From UBA7359 sp964392105 (GTDB lineage Bacteria > Pseudomonadota > Gammaproteobacteria > Eutrophobiales > Eutrophobiaceae), in assembly GCA_964392105.1 (NCBI GenBank), contig CAYMPA010000001.1, positions 1 through 64,000 of the forward strand: 64,000 bases of DNA, in the 5' to 3' direction. The first letter of the stretch is position 1. Each line of letters opens with the position of its first letter. Under the pieces are notes generated by a model. The model searched no databases, was not told where the DNA came from, and saw only the letters and a program-made list of their open reading frames with translations. Positions 25,025 through 33,096 of this stretch are shown piece by piece. A program made the position numbers and the translations under genes.

Positions 25025-25779
25025 GCATTTTGTTCCGTCTTATCTTTTTTCTTGATATTCAAAACCAGATATATAATCAGTAATGTGGTTGCAAATGCGA
25101 ACCATTGAAAAGCATAACCTATGTTTACACTTTCGCCTGAACCGGGTGTTTTCCATTGTCTACGATAACCATGTTCTGATTCTGGTTCTAATCTAATAAT
25201 AAAAGAAAGCAGTTTTGTTTTTGTTAATAACGCAACTGCATTAATGTTTAATTGCTGCACCCGATAGATGTTTTCAAATAATTGTTCTGGCGGTAACACT
25301 TTTAACAACACGCCTGTGTTTGGCTGTTCTTTAGCAACACCTTTTATATTTACAAGACCGCTAGTGATGTTTAAATCTGGTCTCATAGTGCGATCATCGC
25401 CAACAGATATCCAGCCACGATTTACAAGTACTACATACCCGCTTTGTTCCAGTCTAAATGGAGTGTAAACATAGTAACCCGCTTGTCCTTTTTCTACCCG
25501 GTTATCTAACAGTATTTGATGTTTCTCCAGAAATTCGCCCGTCGCATTAACATGCCGCCATTTAATTTCATCTTTATCAAATGATTTTATATCGTCTTGA
25601 TTAAGATTAATCGATCTTCCTGATTGCCTGCTTTCAAAATCTGCGTGTTGTGTTCTTTTCTGTTCAGCACGATCCATCTGCCAAAAGCCCAGTGAAACAA
25701 ACAAACTGAAAAATACCAACGCAAGCAAACTTGTAAGGAGTCCCGGACAATAACACCAGTTTCCAATAAATATTTTCAT
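25021..25779 (-). CDS. SURF1 family cytochrome oxidase biogenesis protein
   Basis: SURF1 proteins assist heme A insertion into oxidase subunit I. The 252-residue protein has the expected hairpin layout: an N-terminal membrane helix (about 14-32, ending LGFWQMDRAEQK), a large periplasmic domain with VNRGWISVGDDR and the QWKTPGSG-like region, and a C-terminal helix (YAFQWFAFATTLLIIYLVL) carrying the conserved aromatic HxYA/GYAFQW-type motif. It is followed by the Sco-like gene with a four-base overlap, and divergently faces the DUF2909 gene 61 bp away. Confidence 0.93.
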   Translation of the reverse strand: MKIFIGNWCYCPGLLTSLLALVFFSLFVSLGFWQMDRAEQKRTQHADFESRQSGRSINLNQDDIKSFDKDEIKWRHVNATGEFLEKHQILLDNRVEKGQAGYYVYTPFRLEQSGYVVLVNRGWISVGDDRTMRPDLNITSGLVNIKGVAKEQPNTGVLLKVLPPEQLFENIYRVQQLNINAVALLTKTKLLSFIIRLEPESEHGYRRQWKTPGSGESVNIGYAFQWFAFATTLLIIYLVLNIKKKDKTEQNA

Positions 25780-25840
25780 TTACAAATTGTATGCTGTTAA
25801 TACTGGTAGAATATCTACCACAAAAACACCGGGACATAAA

Positions 25841-26062
25841 ATGAGCGCCGCTTTACTATTTAAAATCTTCATTGTGATCTTGCTTGTCTTAATAGGCTTT
25901 TCGCTTTTATCCGGGCTTTATTTCCTGGTCATAGGCAACCCTAAATCCAAACGATTAGTTACCTCACTTACTTTTAGAATTACACTTTCAATTCTTCTCT
26001 TTGTTTCATTGATAGTTGGATATAAATTTGGCTTGATTCAACCGCATGGTCTTGGACAATAA
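25841..26062 (+). CDS. Twin transmembrane protein, DUF2909 family
   Basis: A 73-residue protein made of two hydrophobic helices (ALLFKIFIVILLVLIGFSLL onward, and ITLSILLFVSLIVGYKFG) joined by the basic loop IGNPKSKRLVTSLTFRI. It fits the DUF2909 twin-helix family, which typically lies between coxC and surf1, usually on the opposite strand as here. The ATG at 25841 is preferred over an upstream ATG at 25787, because MSAALLFK starts the first helix directly and GGGAC precedes it. Function is unknown; an oxidase assembly role is inferred from position. Confidence 0.85.
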   Translation: MSAALLFKIFIVILLVLIGFSLLSGLYFLVIGNPKSKRLVTSLTFRITLSILLFVSLIVGYKFGLIQPHGLGQ

Positions 26063-26111
26063 CATTGGCTCAATTACTGGCTTACTTGTGCAACATAAGG
26101 GCCAGAAATCA

Positions 26112-26141
26112 AAAACAGAAAAAGCGCTGTAAATGCAGCGC
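26112..26141 (-). terminator. Intrinsic terminator of the cox operon
   Basis: On the minus strand GCGCTG-CATTTA-CAGCGC is followed by TTTTTCTGTTTTT. It lies 28 bp after the coxC stop codon and ends the DUF2244-coxB-coxA-cox11-coxC transcript, facing the DUF2909 gene. Confidence 0.85.
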
Positions 26142-26168
26142 CCTCCCTTAATTGCTTTTCTGTTGAAA

Positions 26169-27062
26169 TTATATCCAGTAGACAAATATAAACAGGCCCA
26201 GCCAGACAACGTCGACAAAGTGCCAATACCAGGCAACACCTTCAAAGGCAAAATGGTCATGTGCCGAGAAATGTCCTTTCATTGCCCTAAACAGGATAAC
26301 CGTCAACATGGTTGCCCCCAAGGTGACATGGAACCCGTGGAAACCCGTCAACATGAAAAAGGTAGAACCATAAATACCTGAATTAAGCGTTAAATCCAGC
26401 TCATGATAAGCGTGGTAATATTCTCCTGCTTGCAGGTATACGAAGAGAAAACCCAGCAGAACGGTTGCTGCAAGCCACCAGCACAGACCTGCACGGTTGT
26501 CTCTTATCAAAGACCAATGTGCAAATGTTACGGTTGCACCACTGCTAAGAAGAATGGCTGTATTTACTGCAGGAACACCCCAGGCAGGAATAATCTCTTT
26601 AATTGCCGTGAATCTGGATTCAGCACCATCCAAAGTCATGTCAGGGGTAGTTAACAAAGGCCATATTGCATCAAAGTCAGGCCACAGAAAATAATTGGTA
26701 ACGAACCCTGCGCCTTCACCGCCCAGCCATGGCACAGACAAAACACGCGCATAGAATAAGGCACCAAAGAATGCAGCAAAAAACATTACTTCAGAAAAGA
26801 TAAACCAACTCATACCCCAACGGAAACTGATATCAACCTGCTGATTATAGTTTCCGGCAGTGCTTTCACCAATCACATCAGAAAACCAGCCGACAAACAT
26901 ATAGATAACTGCGGCTATACCAAGTCCAAAAATAAATGTACCAAAACCCGATCCATTTAACATGATGCCAGCACCAATAAAGGAGATGAACAACGCCAGA
27001 GATCCTACTACCGGCCAACGGCTCGGTTCCGGGATAAAATATTCACCATGTGAGTCAGACAT
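26169..27062 (-). CDS. coxC: Cytochrome c oxidase subunit III
   Basis: Subunit III of the aa3-type terminal oxidase, 297 residues with seven predicted helices. Hallmarks are HGEYFIPEPSRWPVVGS at the N-terminus, RWGMSWFIFSEVMFFAAFFGALFY with the conserved Glu, ATVTFAHWSL, QAGEYYHAY and the C-terminal FEGVAWYWHFVDVVWL. It is the last gene of the cox structural operon, followed by a strong terminator. The 209-bp gap to cox11 upstream holds a family A repeat fragment. No defect is seen. Confidence 0.97.
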   Translation of the reverse strand: MSDSHGEYFIPEPSRWPVVGSLALFISFIGAGIMLNGSGFGTFIFGLGIAAVIYMFVGWFSDVIGESTAGNYNQQVDISFRWGMSWFIFSEVMFFAAFFGALFYARVLSVPWLGGEGAGFVTNYFLWPDFDAIWPLLTTPDMTLDGAESRFTAIKEIIPAWGVPAVNTAILLSSGATVTFAHWSLIRDNRAGLCWWLAATVLLGFLFVYLQAGEYYHAYHELDLTLNSGIYGSTFFMLTGFHGFHVTLGATMLTVILFRAMKGHFSAHDHFAFEGVAWYWHFVDVVWLGLFIFVYWI

Positions 27063-27107
27063 AATTTTTCCTCATTTCGATTATCTATTGTTTACAGGAA
27101 TCACCGA

Positions 27108-27262
27108 AAATATCTTTTTTCACAATAGCTGCGTCAACACCGTGCTCAAATACCCAGAGGGCACGCTGTACCCAAGGGTCATGCTGTCCTTATGTGTTTC
27201 GTATACACTGCGGTTCTGTGCACGGAATTTCCTTACTCTCACAAAAAATTTTATTTTCGGAG
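27108..27262 (-). repeat. Family A repeat, shortened copy inside the cox operon
   Basis: Matches the 60173-60470 copy in the same orientation. Left part: AATACCCAGAGGGCACGCTG followed by TACCCAAGG and ATGCT. Right part: TACACTGCGGTTCT, then CTCTCAC and an A-run. About 130 central bases and both terminal repeats are missing or decayed. It separates cox11 from coxC, with both genes reading minus, so transcription presumably passes through it. Confidence 0.7.
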
Positions 27263-27271
27263 ACAAACTTA

Positions 27272-27850
27272 CTAACCTTTAGTGTTTATTGCCTTAACAG
27301 ACTTTGTGTCGGAGACTGCAACACCATCACTGTCCGGTGCTTTAAAAAAAGTATATGAAAGTGTCATTGTTGAAATCTTTTCTGGTAACTCAGCATCAAC
27401 AACAAAACGAACGATCATTTCTTTACGTTCCCTTGGCCCAAGAATCTGTTTTGTAAAACAGAAACATTCAGTTTTATTAAAAAACAAGGATGCTTGTGCT
27501 GGCGCTACACTGGGAACTGCCTTTCCTGTAACGGTTCTATCCGATTCGTTCTCCGCGATGAAAACGGCCTCGGCAACTTCGCCAGGATGAACTTTTGTCT
27601 TATATTCAACCGCTTTAAATTTCCATGGCAAAGCAGGATTCACATTGGTATCGAACTCAACCGTAACCAGACGGTCGGCATCTACTTTGCCGGCCTCGGC
27701 CTCGGCCTGTGAAATTTCGCCTGTCTTGCCATTAATCCCGGTAACATCACAAAATACGTCATACAAAGGCACCATGGCATAACCAAAACCAAACATTGCG
27801 ATAGCAAAAGCACATAGTTTCCTGGCTGTACGTGTTGTGTTTTGTGCCAT
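27272..27850 (-). CDS. ctaG: Cytochrome c oxidase assembly protein CtaG/Cox11
   Basis: Cox11-type copper chaperone that supplies CuB of oxidase subunit I. The 192-residue protein has one N-terminal membrane helix (CAFAIAMFGFGYAMVPLYDVFC) and an immunoglobulin-like periplasmic domain. The copper-binding CFC is at 129-131 (ECFCF), preceded by LPWKFKAVEYKTKVHPGE and followed by TLSYTFF. Another conserved Cys, C34, lies just after the helix. It lies between the 40-residue gene and coxC in the usual order. The symbol is used in the Cox11 sense, not the unrelated Bacillus CtaG. Confidence 0.96.
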   Translation of the reverse strand: MAQNTTRTARKLCAFAIAMFGFGYAMVPLYDVFCDVTGINGKTGEISQAEAEAGKVDADRLVTVEFDTNVNPALPWKFKAVEYKTKVHPGEVAEAVFIAENESDRTVTGKAVPSVAPAQASLFFNKTECFCFTKQILGPRERKEMIVRFVVDAELPEKISTMTLSYTFFKAPDSDGVAVSDTKSVKAINTKG

Positions 27851-27852
27851 GA

Positions 27853-27975
27853 CTATATATAAATCAGGAATAACCCGATATAAAAGCCAAATGCGACCAT
27901 GCCAAGAATGATGGCCAATCGCATGTTCTTTGCAGCCAATTCCTTTTCAGCATCAGTTTGATCATTATCGCTCAT
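27853..27975 (-). CDS. Small membrane protein of the cox operon (40 residues)
   Basis: A 40-codon gene running from ATG 27975 to TAG 27853, too short for routine calling. It encodes an acidic/polar N-terminus (MSDNDQTDAEKELAAKNMRL) followed by one hydrophobic helix of about 20 residues (AIILGMVAFGFYIGLFLIYI). It begins 20 bp after the coxA stop and ends two bases before the cox11 start. Small single-helix proteins at this place (between coxA and cox11) are annotated as cytochrome oxidase small assembly proteins in gammaproteobacteria. The match is by size, topology and position, not by motif. Confidence 0.8.
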   Translation of the reverse strand: MSDNDQTDAEKELAAKNMRLAIILGMVAFGFYIGLFLIYI

Positions 27976-27995
27976 CAATAATCCTTACTCACTCT

Positions 27996-29588
27996 CTATG
28001 AATGCGCAGTTGCATCCGTAACTTCAGGAGGAGTTATAAAGCTATGGTATGGCGGTGGTGAAGGCAAGGTAAATTCCAGACCATGTGCGCTTTCCCAAAC
28101 CTGATCCGTTGCCTTTTCGCCGCCACGAACACACTTGATAACCAACCAGACTAATATCAACTGGCTAAGGCCAAATGCGAATCCACCAATACTGGAAACC
28201 TGGTTCCAATCGGTAAACTGAATATTGTAATCAGGGATACGGCGCGGCATACCGGCCAGCCCGAGGAAATGCATTGGGAAGAACGAGATATTCACCGATA
28301 TGGTAGATGTCCAAAAATGTAATTTGCCTAATTTCTCGTCATACATATGGCCCGTCCATTTTGGCAACCAGTAGTAAATCCCTGCAAATACACCAAAGAT
28401 GATGCCGGGCACGATGACGTAATGGAAATGTGCAACGATGAAATAGGTGTCGTGGTACTGGAAGTCGACCGGGGTGATGCCCATCATCAAACCAGTTAAA
28501 CCACCCATCGTAAACATGAACAAGACACCAATTGCAAAAAGCATTGGTGTTTCAAAGGTCATGGAGCCCTTCCACATGGTTGCCACCCAGTTAAAGACCT
28601 TCACGCCAGTTGGCACGGCGATCGACATGGTTGCATACATGAAGAATAGCTCACCGGTCAGTGGCATACCAACAGTAAACATGTGGTGTGCCCAGACAAA
28701 AAACGAAAGAAAGGCAATCGATGCCGTTGCGTAAACCATCGATGTATATCCAAATAATGGCTTGCGTGAAAAGGTCGGGAGAACCTGGGAAATAATACCA
28801 AATGAAGGCAAAACCAGGATATAAACCTCAGGATGAGCAAAGAACCAGAAAACATGTTGGAACATAATCGGATCACCACCGCCGGCTGCGTCGAAGAAGG
28901 CCGTTCCAAAGAACTTGTCAGTTAACAGCATGGTCACCGCACCGGCAAGTACCGGCATTGCAGCAATCAAAAGAAACGCGGTAATAATCCAGGTCCAGAC
29001 AAACAGCGGTAATCTCATGAAGCTCATGCCCGGTGCACGCATATTGAAAACCGTCGCAATTATATTGATTGCGCCCATAATCGAGGAGAGCCCCAGAAAG
29101 TGGACTGCGAAGATCAGGAACGGAAAAGCATCACCCAACTGCAACACCAGGGGGGGATACATGGTCCATCCACCCGATGGGGCACCGCCTTCCATGAAAA
29201 ATGTCGATATCAAAAGAGTAGCAGCAAACGGCAAGATCCAGAAACTCATGTTATTCATTCGTGGCATTGCCATATCCGGCGCACCAATCATCATCGGGAT
29301 CATCCAGTTGGCCATACCGACAGCGGCCGGCATTAGTGCGCCGAAGATCATGACCAGTGCATGAACAGTAGCCATTGAGTTAAAAAATTGAGGATCAACA
29401 TATTGCATACCCGGCTGAAATAATTCAGCACGGATAACCATTGCCATGGCGCCACCAACAAAAAACATAATCAAGGCGAACACCAGATACATGGTGCCAA
29501 TATCTTTATGGTTGGTAGAAAATAACCAGCGCTTTATGCCGGTTGGTTTGTGATCGTGGTCGTCGTGATGGAGGACTGCTTCACTCAT
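27996..29588 (-). CDS. coxA: Cytochrome c oxidase subunit I (aa3-type)
   Basis: Catalytic subunit of the aa3-type oxidase, 530 residues with twelve helices. Ligands and signatures are intact: helix 2 His in NSMATVHALVMIFGALMP, the CuB/Tyr crosslink motif HPEVYILVLPSFG, HHMFTVGMP for the other two CuB His, and HDTYFIVAHFHYV for heme a3 and heme a. Asp and Lys channel landmarks appear intact on reading (for example YTSMVYATASIAFLSF). The N-terminus is cytoplasmic and His/Asp-rich (HHDDHDHKP). It lies between coxB and the small-protein gene. Confidence 0.98.
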   Translation of the reverse strand: MSEAVLHHDDHDHKPTGIKRWLFSTNHKDIGTMYLVFALIMFFVGGAMAMVIRAELFQPGMQYVDPQFFNSMATVHALVMIFGALMPAAVGMANWMIPMMIGAPDMAMPRMNNMSFWILPFAATLLISTFFMEGGAPSGGWTMYPPLVLQLGDAFPFLIFAVHFLGLSSIMGAINIIATVFNMRAPGMSFMRLPLFVWTWIITAFLLIAAMPVLAGAVTMLLTDKFFGTAFFDAAGGGDPIMFQHVFWFFAHPEVYILVLPSFGIISQVLPTFSRKPLFGYTSMVYATASIAFLSFFVWAHHMFTVGMPLTGELFFMYATMSIAVPTGVKVFNWVATMWKGSMTFETPMLFAIGVLFMFTMGGLTGLMMGITPVDFQYHDTYFIVAHFHYVIVPGIIFGVFAGIYYWLPKWTGHMYDEKLGKLHFWTSTISVNISFFPMHFLGLAGMPRRIPDYNIQFTDWNQVSSIGGFAFGLSQLILVWLVIKCVRGGEKATDQVWESAHGLEFTLPSPPPYHSFITPPEVTDATAHS

Positions 29589-29641
29589 AATTTCTATCCT
29601 ATGGTTGCTTAATCCAAATAATTAATTTATTAATTTCGTTA

Positions 29642-30784
29642 TTAGCGTGCTGCTTTAATGTCAGATGGCTGAATAACATCGCCGCTATCATTGCCCCAGC
29701 TATTACGTTCAAAGGTAATGACGGCAGCCAACTCGGCATCGGATAATTGTCCGCCAAAAGCCACCATCATCGTACCTGCCTTACCGTTGATAACCCTGTC
29801 CAGGTGACCCGCTAACGGCCCCGTTGTAATTACTCCCCCCTTCAGTGCCGGGAAAGTACCAGGCAGGCCCTCACCGTTGGCCATATGGCAAGCGGCACAA
29901 GTTGCAGCATAGACGGTCCCGCCTTTTTCCATCAGCTCATCCATGCTCCATTCACGGTCAGAACTCGCTGCGGCAATGGTTTGTTCTGCCTTCTTTTCTT
30001 CAACCCAGGCTGCATATTCTTCTTTAGATACTGCTTTTACTACGATAGGCATGAAACCGTGGTCTTTACCGCATAGTTCAGTACACTGGCCACGGTAAAT
30101 GCCTGGTTCTTCGATATAAGTCCAGTTGTCATTTATAAAGCCAGGGATCGCGTCTCGTTTCCAACCTAAAGCCGGGACCCACCAGGCATGAATAACGTCT
30201 GCCGCAGTTGTCAGTATCCTGATTTTAGTTTCGACCGGAAGGACCAAAGGATTATCAACCTCCAATAAATAATTTTCGATCGCGTTAGGGTCTATTGCTG
30301 AGCTTCTTTGACGCGCATTATTACTGTCCTGATGTAGTGCACTGAAAAAACTGATGCCTTCTTCGAGATAATCATATTTCCATTTCCACTGATAGCCTGT
30401 GGCTTTAAGTGTCATTTCTGCATCGCCGGTTTGCTCCATAAAGACCAAGGTTTTCGTGGCGGGGACCGCCAAGACGACCAAAATCAAAACAGGAATGATA
30501 GTCCAGGTAATTTCAGCAACAGTACTGTGATGAAATTGCTCGGCAACGGCACCTTTTGATTTTCTGTGGTGGAAGATTGACCAACACATAACACTGAATA
30601 CAGCGATACCGATTACTGTAACAATGTACAGAATAGTCATGTGCAATTCGTAGACTTTATGACTGGTTGGCGTTACGCCCTCTGTCAAATTAAGCGAATA
30701 ATCTGCCAGTGCAACACCACACGCCAGAAATAATGAAACTGTAACCACTCCAAGCACAGTTTGTTTTAATTTTTTGACTGACAT
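29642..30784 (-). CDS. coxB: Cytochrome c oxidase subunit II with fused cytochrome c domain
   Basis: Subunit II of the caa3/aa3-type oxidase. From the ATG at 30784 (GAGGG eight bases upstream) the protein is 380 residues: a signal peptide (1-27), two membrane helices (about 50-70 and 92-110), a cupredoxin domain with CuA ligands H199, C234, C238, H242 and M245, then a C-terminal cytochrome c domain with CAACH at 296-300 and a Met ligand near 339. The fused heme domain means electrons can pass within the subunit. A longer start at 30829 adds an unlikely leader. It follows DUF2244 and precedes coxA. Confidence 0.97.
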   Translation of the reverse strand: MSVKKLKQTVLGVVTVSLFLACGVALADYSLNLTEGVTPTSHKVYELHMTILYIVTVIGIAVFSVMCWSIFHHRKSKGAVAEQFHHSTVAEITWTIIPVLILVVLAVPATKTLVFMEQTGDAEMTLKATGYQWKWKYDYLEEGISFFSALHQDSNNARQRSSAIDPNAIENYLLEVDNPLVLPVETKIRILTTAADVIHAWWVPALGWKRDAIPGFINDNWTYIEEPGIYRGQCTELCGKDHGFMPIVVKAVSKEEYAAWVEEKKAEQTIAAASSDREWSMDELMEKGGTVYAATCAACHMANGEGLPGTFPALKGGVITTGPLAGHLDRVINGKAGTMMVAFGGQLSDAELAAVITFERNSWGNDSGDVIQPSDIKAAR

Positions 30785-30834
30785 ACAACGTCCCTCAACA
30801 TTGATGATTTTTATATTTCTTTCATTCATACAAA

Positions 30835-31311
30835 CTAATTTTTAATTACTTTTCGCAGCTCGATTGCCAGGCCTTGGCGTTCCGACTCATTTAAAAAACA
30901 TCCTATCTCGGCCTGTTGCCCGTGGGACCTTATTAACAGGCGACTTGGATACCAGTTATTCCAGGATCGCTCCAATATTACCTGCGCCCAAACTCGTTTT
31001 AATTCATGGCACTGTTCCGGAGAACCATGACCGATTTCAATTCTAATCTTGTCCCCTGTGACGCTATTAACTTCCCTTATGCCACCACACCATGCGCTCA
31101 CATACAATACAGCGCCCAATGCCACCAGTTCTAGCCCGGCGAAAGGCAAGATCAGTGTCAACCCTTGGAAAAAGAACCCCAGTGCAACGGTTATAGTGAA
31201 ACTGGCTGTTATACTGTATAACCAAACAAGCTGATGCCATGGCATCGCTTGATTTGGCATAACCACCAAGCCCCTGTTTGCCCCCCCAGAATCACTCAGG
31301 CAAAAGATCAC
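30835..31311 (-). CDS. DUF2244 domain-containing membrane protein
   Basis: A 158-residue protein of the DUF2244 family. It begins RGLVVMPNQAMPWHQLVWLY, the typical opening, then has two hydrophobic helices (SITASFTITVALGFFFQGL and LILPFAGLELVALGAVLYV) and a C-terminal cytoplasmic domain ending IGCFLNESERQGLAIELRKVI. A GTG at 31311 is the start, with AGAGG upstream. It is the first gene of the cox operon, and the FNR-type sites and palindrome upstream should regulate it. Function is unknown; placement before coxB is widespread. Confidence 0.88.
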   Translation of the reverse strand: MIFCLSDSGGANRGLVVMPNQAMPWHQLVWLYSITASFTITVALGFFFQGLTLILPFAGLELVALGAVLYVSAWCGGIREVNSVTGDKIRIEIGHGSPEQCHELKRVWAQVILERSWNNWYPSRLLIRSHGQQAEIGCFLNESERQGLAIELRKVIKN

Positions 31312-31349
31312 TCGGAACCTCTTGTATATATAGTTTTATTCTGTTTATG

Positions 31350-31381
31350 GGCTAATAATAAAAAATCTTGATTTATTAGCC
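31350..31381. other. Inverted repeat in the cox operon leader region
   Basis: GGCTAATAA (31350-31358) and TTATTAGCC (31373-31381) form a perfect 9-bp inverted repeat with a 14-base loop, 38 bp before the DUF2244 start. It could be a leader hairpin or an operator. On the minus strand no long T-run follows it. Confidence 0.4.
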
Positions 31382-31398
31382 GTTCTCGGTGGGATAAT

Positions 31399-31416
31399 AT
31401 GCCCTATATTGGGCAT
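31399..31416. promoter_or_regulatory. Palindrome in the cox promoter region
   Basis: ATGCCC-TATATT-GGGCAT is a perfect 6-bp inverted repeat with an AT-rich centre. On the minus strand it lies just after a possible -35 (TTGCAA) and overlaps a possible -10 (CATATT), so a bound protein would block transcription of the cox operon. The regulator is unknown. Confidence 0.45.
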
Positions 31417-31430
31417 TGTTTGCAACCTTC

Positions 31431-31444
31431 TTGATCTAGATCAA
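31431..31444. promoter_or_regulatory. FNR/Anr-type site, cox operon, proximal
   Basis: TTGATCTAGATCAA is a perfect match to the FNR consensus TTGAT-N4-ATCAA. It lies 120 bp before the DUF2244 start in the only promoter-bearing gap upstream of the cox operon (31312-31497). Confidence 0.8.
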
Positions 31445-31462
31445 AAAATAATAAATAAAATA

Positions 31463-31476
31463 TTGATCTAGGTCAA
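31463..31476. promoter_or_regulatory. FNR/Anr-type site, cox operon, distal
   Basis: TTGATCTAGGTCAA matches the FNR consensus with one change (GTCAA for ATCAA). Its centre is 32 bp from that of the proximal site, about three helical turns, so both could be bound on the same DNA face. Confidence 0.65.
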
Positions 31477-31497
31477 GAATATACAAGAAATAATGTG

Positions 31498-32187
31498 CTA
31501 GAGACAAACATCAGAAATAAGTGATAGATCGATTCTTTCAAGCATTTTATCCGGCTTAAAATCATTCATATAAGGTTGATTTGCAATATGCGGGCTGGTC
31601 AATTTTTCTTTTAATGTATCGATTGTTTCCTGTTTAAATAAATAATCTTTTTCTAACTGATTACTTACCCAGCCACACAGGTTCACACCATCAGAACGGA
31701 TAGCCTCTTCTGTTAATATCGCATGATTTATACACCCCAGACTGATACCAACCACCATAATCACTGGCAGATCCAACACGCGCACTAAATCAACCATGCT
31801 TGTTTTGTCAGAAATTGGTACTCGCCAGCCACCGACCCCTTCAACGATGACATACCCGCCATTTGAAGCCAACTGATCATAACTGGCAATAATTTTGTCC
31901 AGATCAATAATCACTTTTTCCCGATTGGCTGCAATATATGGTGCAACAGGTGATTCAAAAACGACAGGGTTTATAACTTCATAATTGGTGGTCTCACTAC
32001 AATGAAGCATTATTAATATTGCATCCTCGTTCATTAATTTGCCGTCATTCAAGTTTGCGCCAGATGCAATTGGTTTCATCCCGGCGACTTGATGTCCCTG
32101 TTTTTTTAATGCCTCCATTAATGTAACCGTAAACCGGGTTTTTCCTACTCCAGTATCTGTGCCTGTAATAAAAATTCCATTAGACAT
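31498..32187 (-). CDS. bioD: Dethiobiotin synthetase
   Basis: BioD makes the ureido ring of dethiobiotin from diaminopelargonic acid, CO2 and ATP. The 229-residue protein has the P-loop GTDTGVGKT at residues 8-16, the MKPIASG substrate loop near 37-43, and VEGVGGWRVPI near 116-126 with the conserved Glu. It is the last gene of the run bioB-bioF-bioH-bioC-bioD on the minus strand, starting three bases after bioC. bioA, the aminotransferase for the preceding step, is not in the window. The downstream cox promoter region starts directly after its stop. Confidence 0.96.
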   Translation of the reverse strand: MSNGIFITGTDTGVGKTRFTVTLMEALKKQGHQVAGMKPIASGANLNDGKLMNEDAILIMLHCSETTNYEVINPVVFESPVAPYIAANREKVIIDLDKIIASYDQLASNGGYVIVEGVGGWRVPISDKTSMVDLVRVLDLPVIMVVGISLGCINHAILTEEAIRSDGVNLCGWVSNQLEKDYLFKQETIDTLKEKLTSPHIANQPYMNDFKPDKMLERIDLSLISDVCL

Positions 32188-32190
32188 AAA

Positions 32191-33096
32191 TTACTTTTGT
32201 TTCCGATTATCAAGATCTTTCTTCAGATCGTCTAATGATATGGATTGAATATTTTCAACCTTGCCAACGTCCTTTTCCAGGTCGGATTGCCATGCATGCC
32301 CATAAATAACTTCGTAGGTCGCTGGTAATTTATTATTTTGTCTAAATGTCTCGTAATGTTTAAACACTTTACCCAGACGTTGCTTTCCAGTAAGTGTTTT
32401 TCTTCGGCCTTTGTTTATATTTTGTGCGCCTATGTTTTTTAACTCGCGCATTAGTTGTTTACACTCATCATAGATCAAAACAATATATTCAATGTTTAAC
32501 ACCGGAGCATCCAAACCACTTCGAATTAGAGAATCACCTATATCGTGCATATCAACAAAGGCGTTTACATGCACTTGATCATCAACCTGTCGCCAACTCT
32601 CTCGTAATTCTTTTAAAGAGTCTGGGCCAAAACTTGAAAACAGGAAGATGCCTCCTGGCCTGAGCACGCGCTTAATTTCTGCAAAGACTGCATCCAGATC
32701 ATTGCACCATTGCAACATCAAACTACTAAAGACCAAATCAAAACGGTTTTCAGGTAAAGGGATTTGATTTGCATCTGCACAGAGAAAATGAGTTTTTGAA
32801 AATAACACTGGCGACTGTTTACGTGATTTTTTTAACATCTCCCCGGAAATATCTATCTGGTAAATATGCGCTTTTTTAAACTGTTGTTTTAGCTTTCTCG
32901 ATCCATAACCTGTGCCTGCCCCAAGATCCAGTATTGATGTTGGCTTGATCTTGATTTGATCAAAAGACTCAACCAATCGGTCTGTAATAGTTCGTTGTAA
33001 TAAAGAGAAGGCATCGTAATTATTTGCAGCGGCGTTAAACGCGGCCTGAACATTACAACCATCTATTACATAGTTCTTATTTGGTGAATTTTGCAC
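32191..33096 (-). CDS. bioC: Malonyl-ACP O-methyltransferase BioC
   Basis: BioC methylates malonyl-ACP with S-adenosylmethionine so that fatty-acid enzymes can extend it to pimeloyl-ACP methyl ester. The 301-residue protein has the class I SAM motif ILDLGAGTGYGSRKL near residues 54-68, the acidic ribose contact QIDISGEML, and LVFSSLMLQWCNDL, the BioC-type motif IV region. AAANNYDAFSLLQ at the N-terminus is also BioC-like. The start overlaps the bioH 3' end by 20 bp, as is common in this operon. Confidence 0.94.
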   Translation of the reverse strand: MQNSPNKNYVIDGCNVQAAFNAAANNYDAFSLLQRTITDRLVESFDQIKIKPTSILDLGAGTGYGSRKLKQQFKKAHIYQIDISGEMLKKSRKQSPVLFSKTHFLCADANQIPLPENRFDLVFSSLMLQWCNDLDAVFAEIKRVLRPGGIFLFSSFGPDSLKELRESWRQVDDQVHVNAFVDMHDIGDSLIRSGLDAPVLNIEYIVLIYDECKQLMRELKNIGAQNINKGRRKTLTGKQRLGKVFKHYETFRQNNKLPATYEVIYGHAWQSDLEKDVGKVENIQSISLDDLKKDLDNRKQK

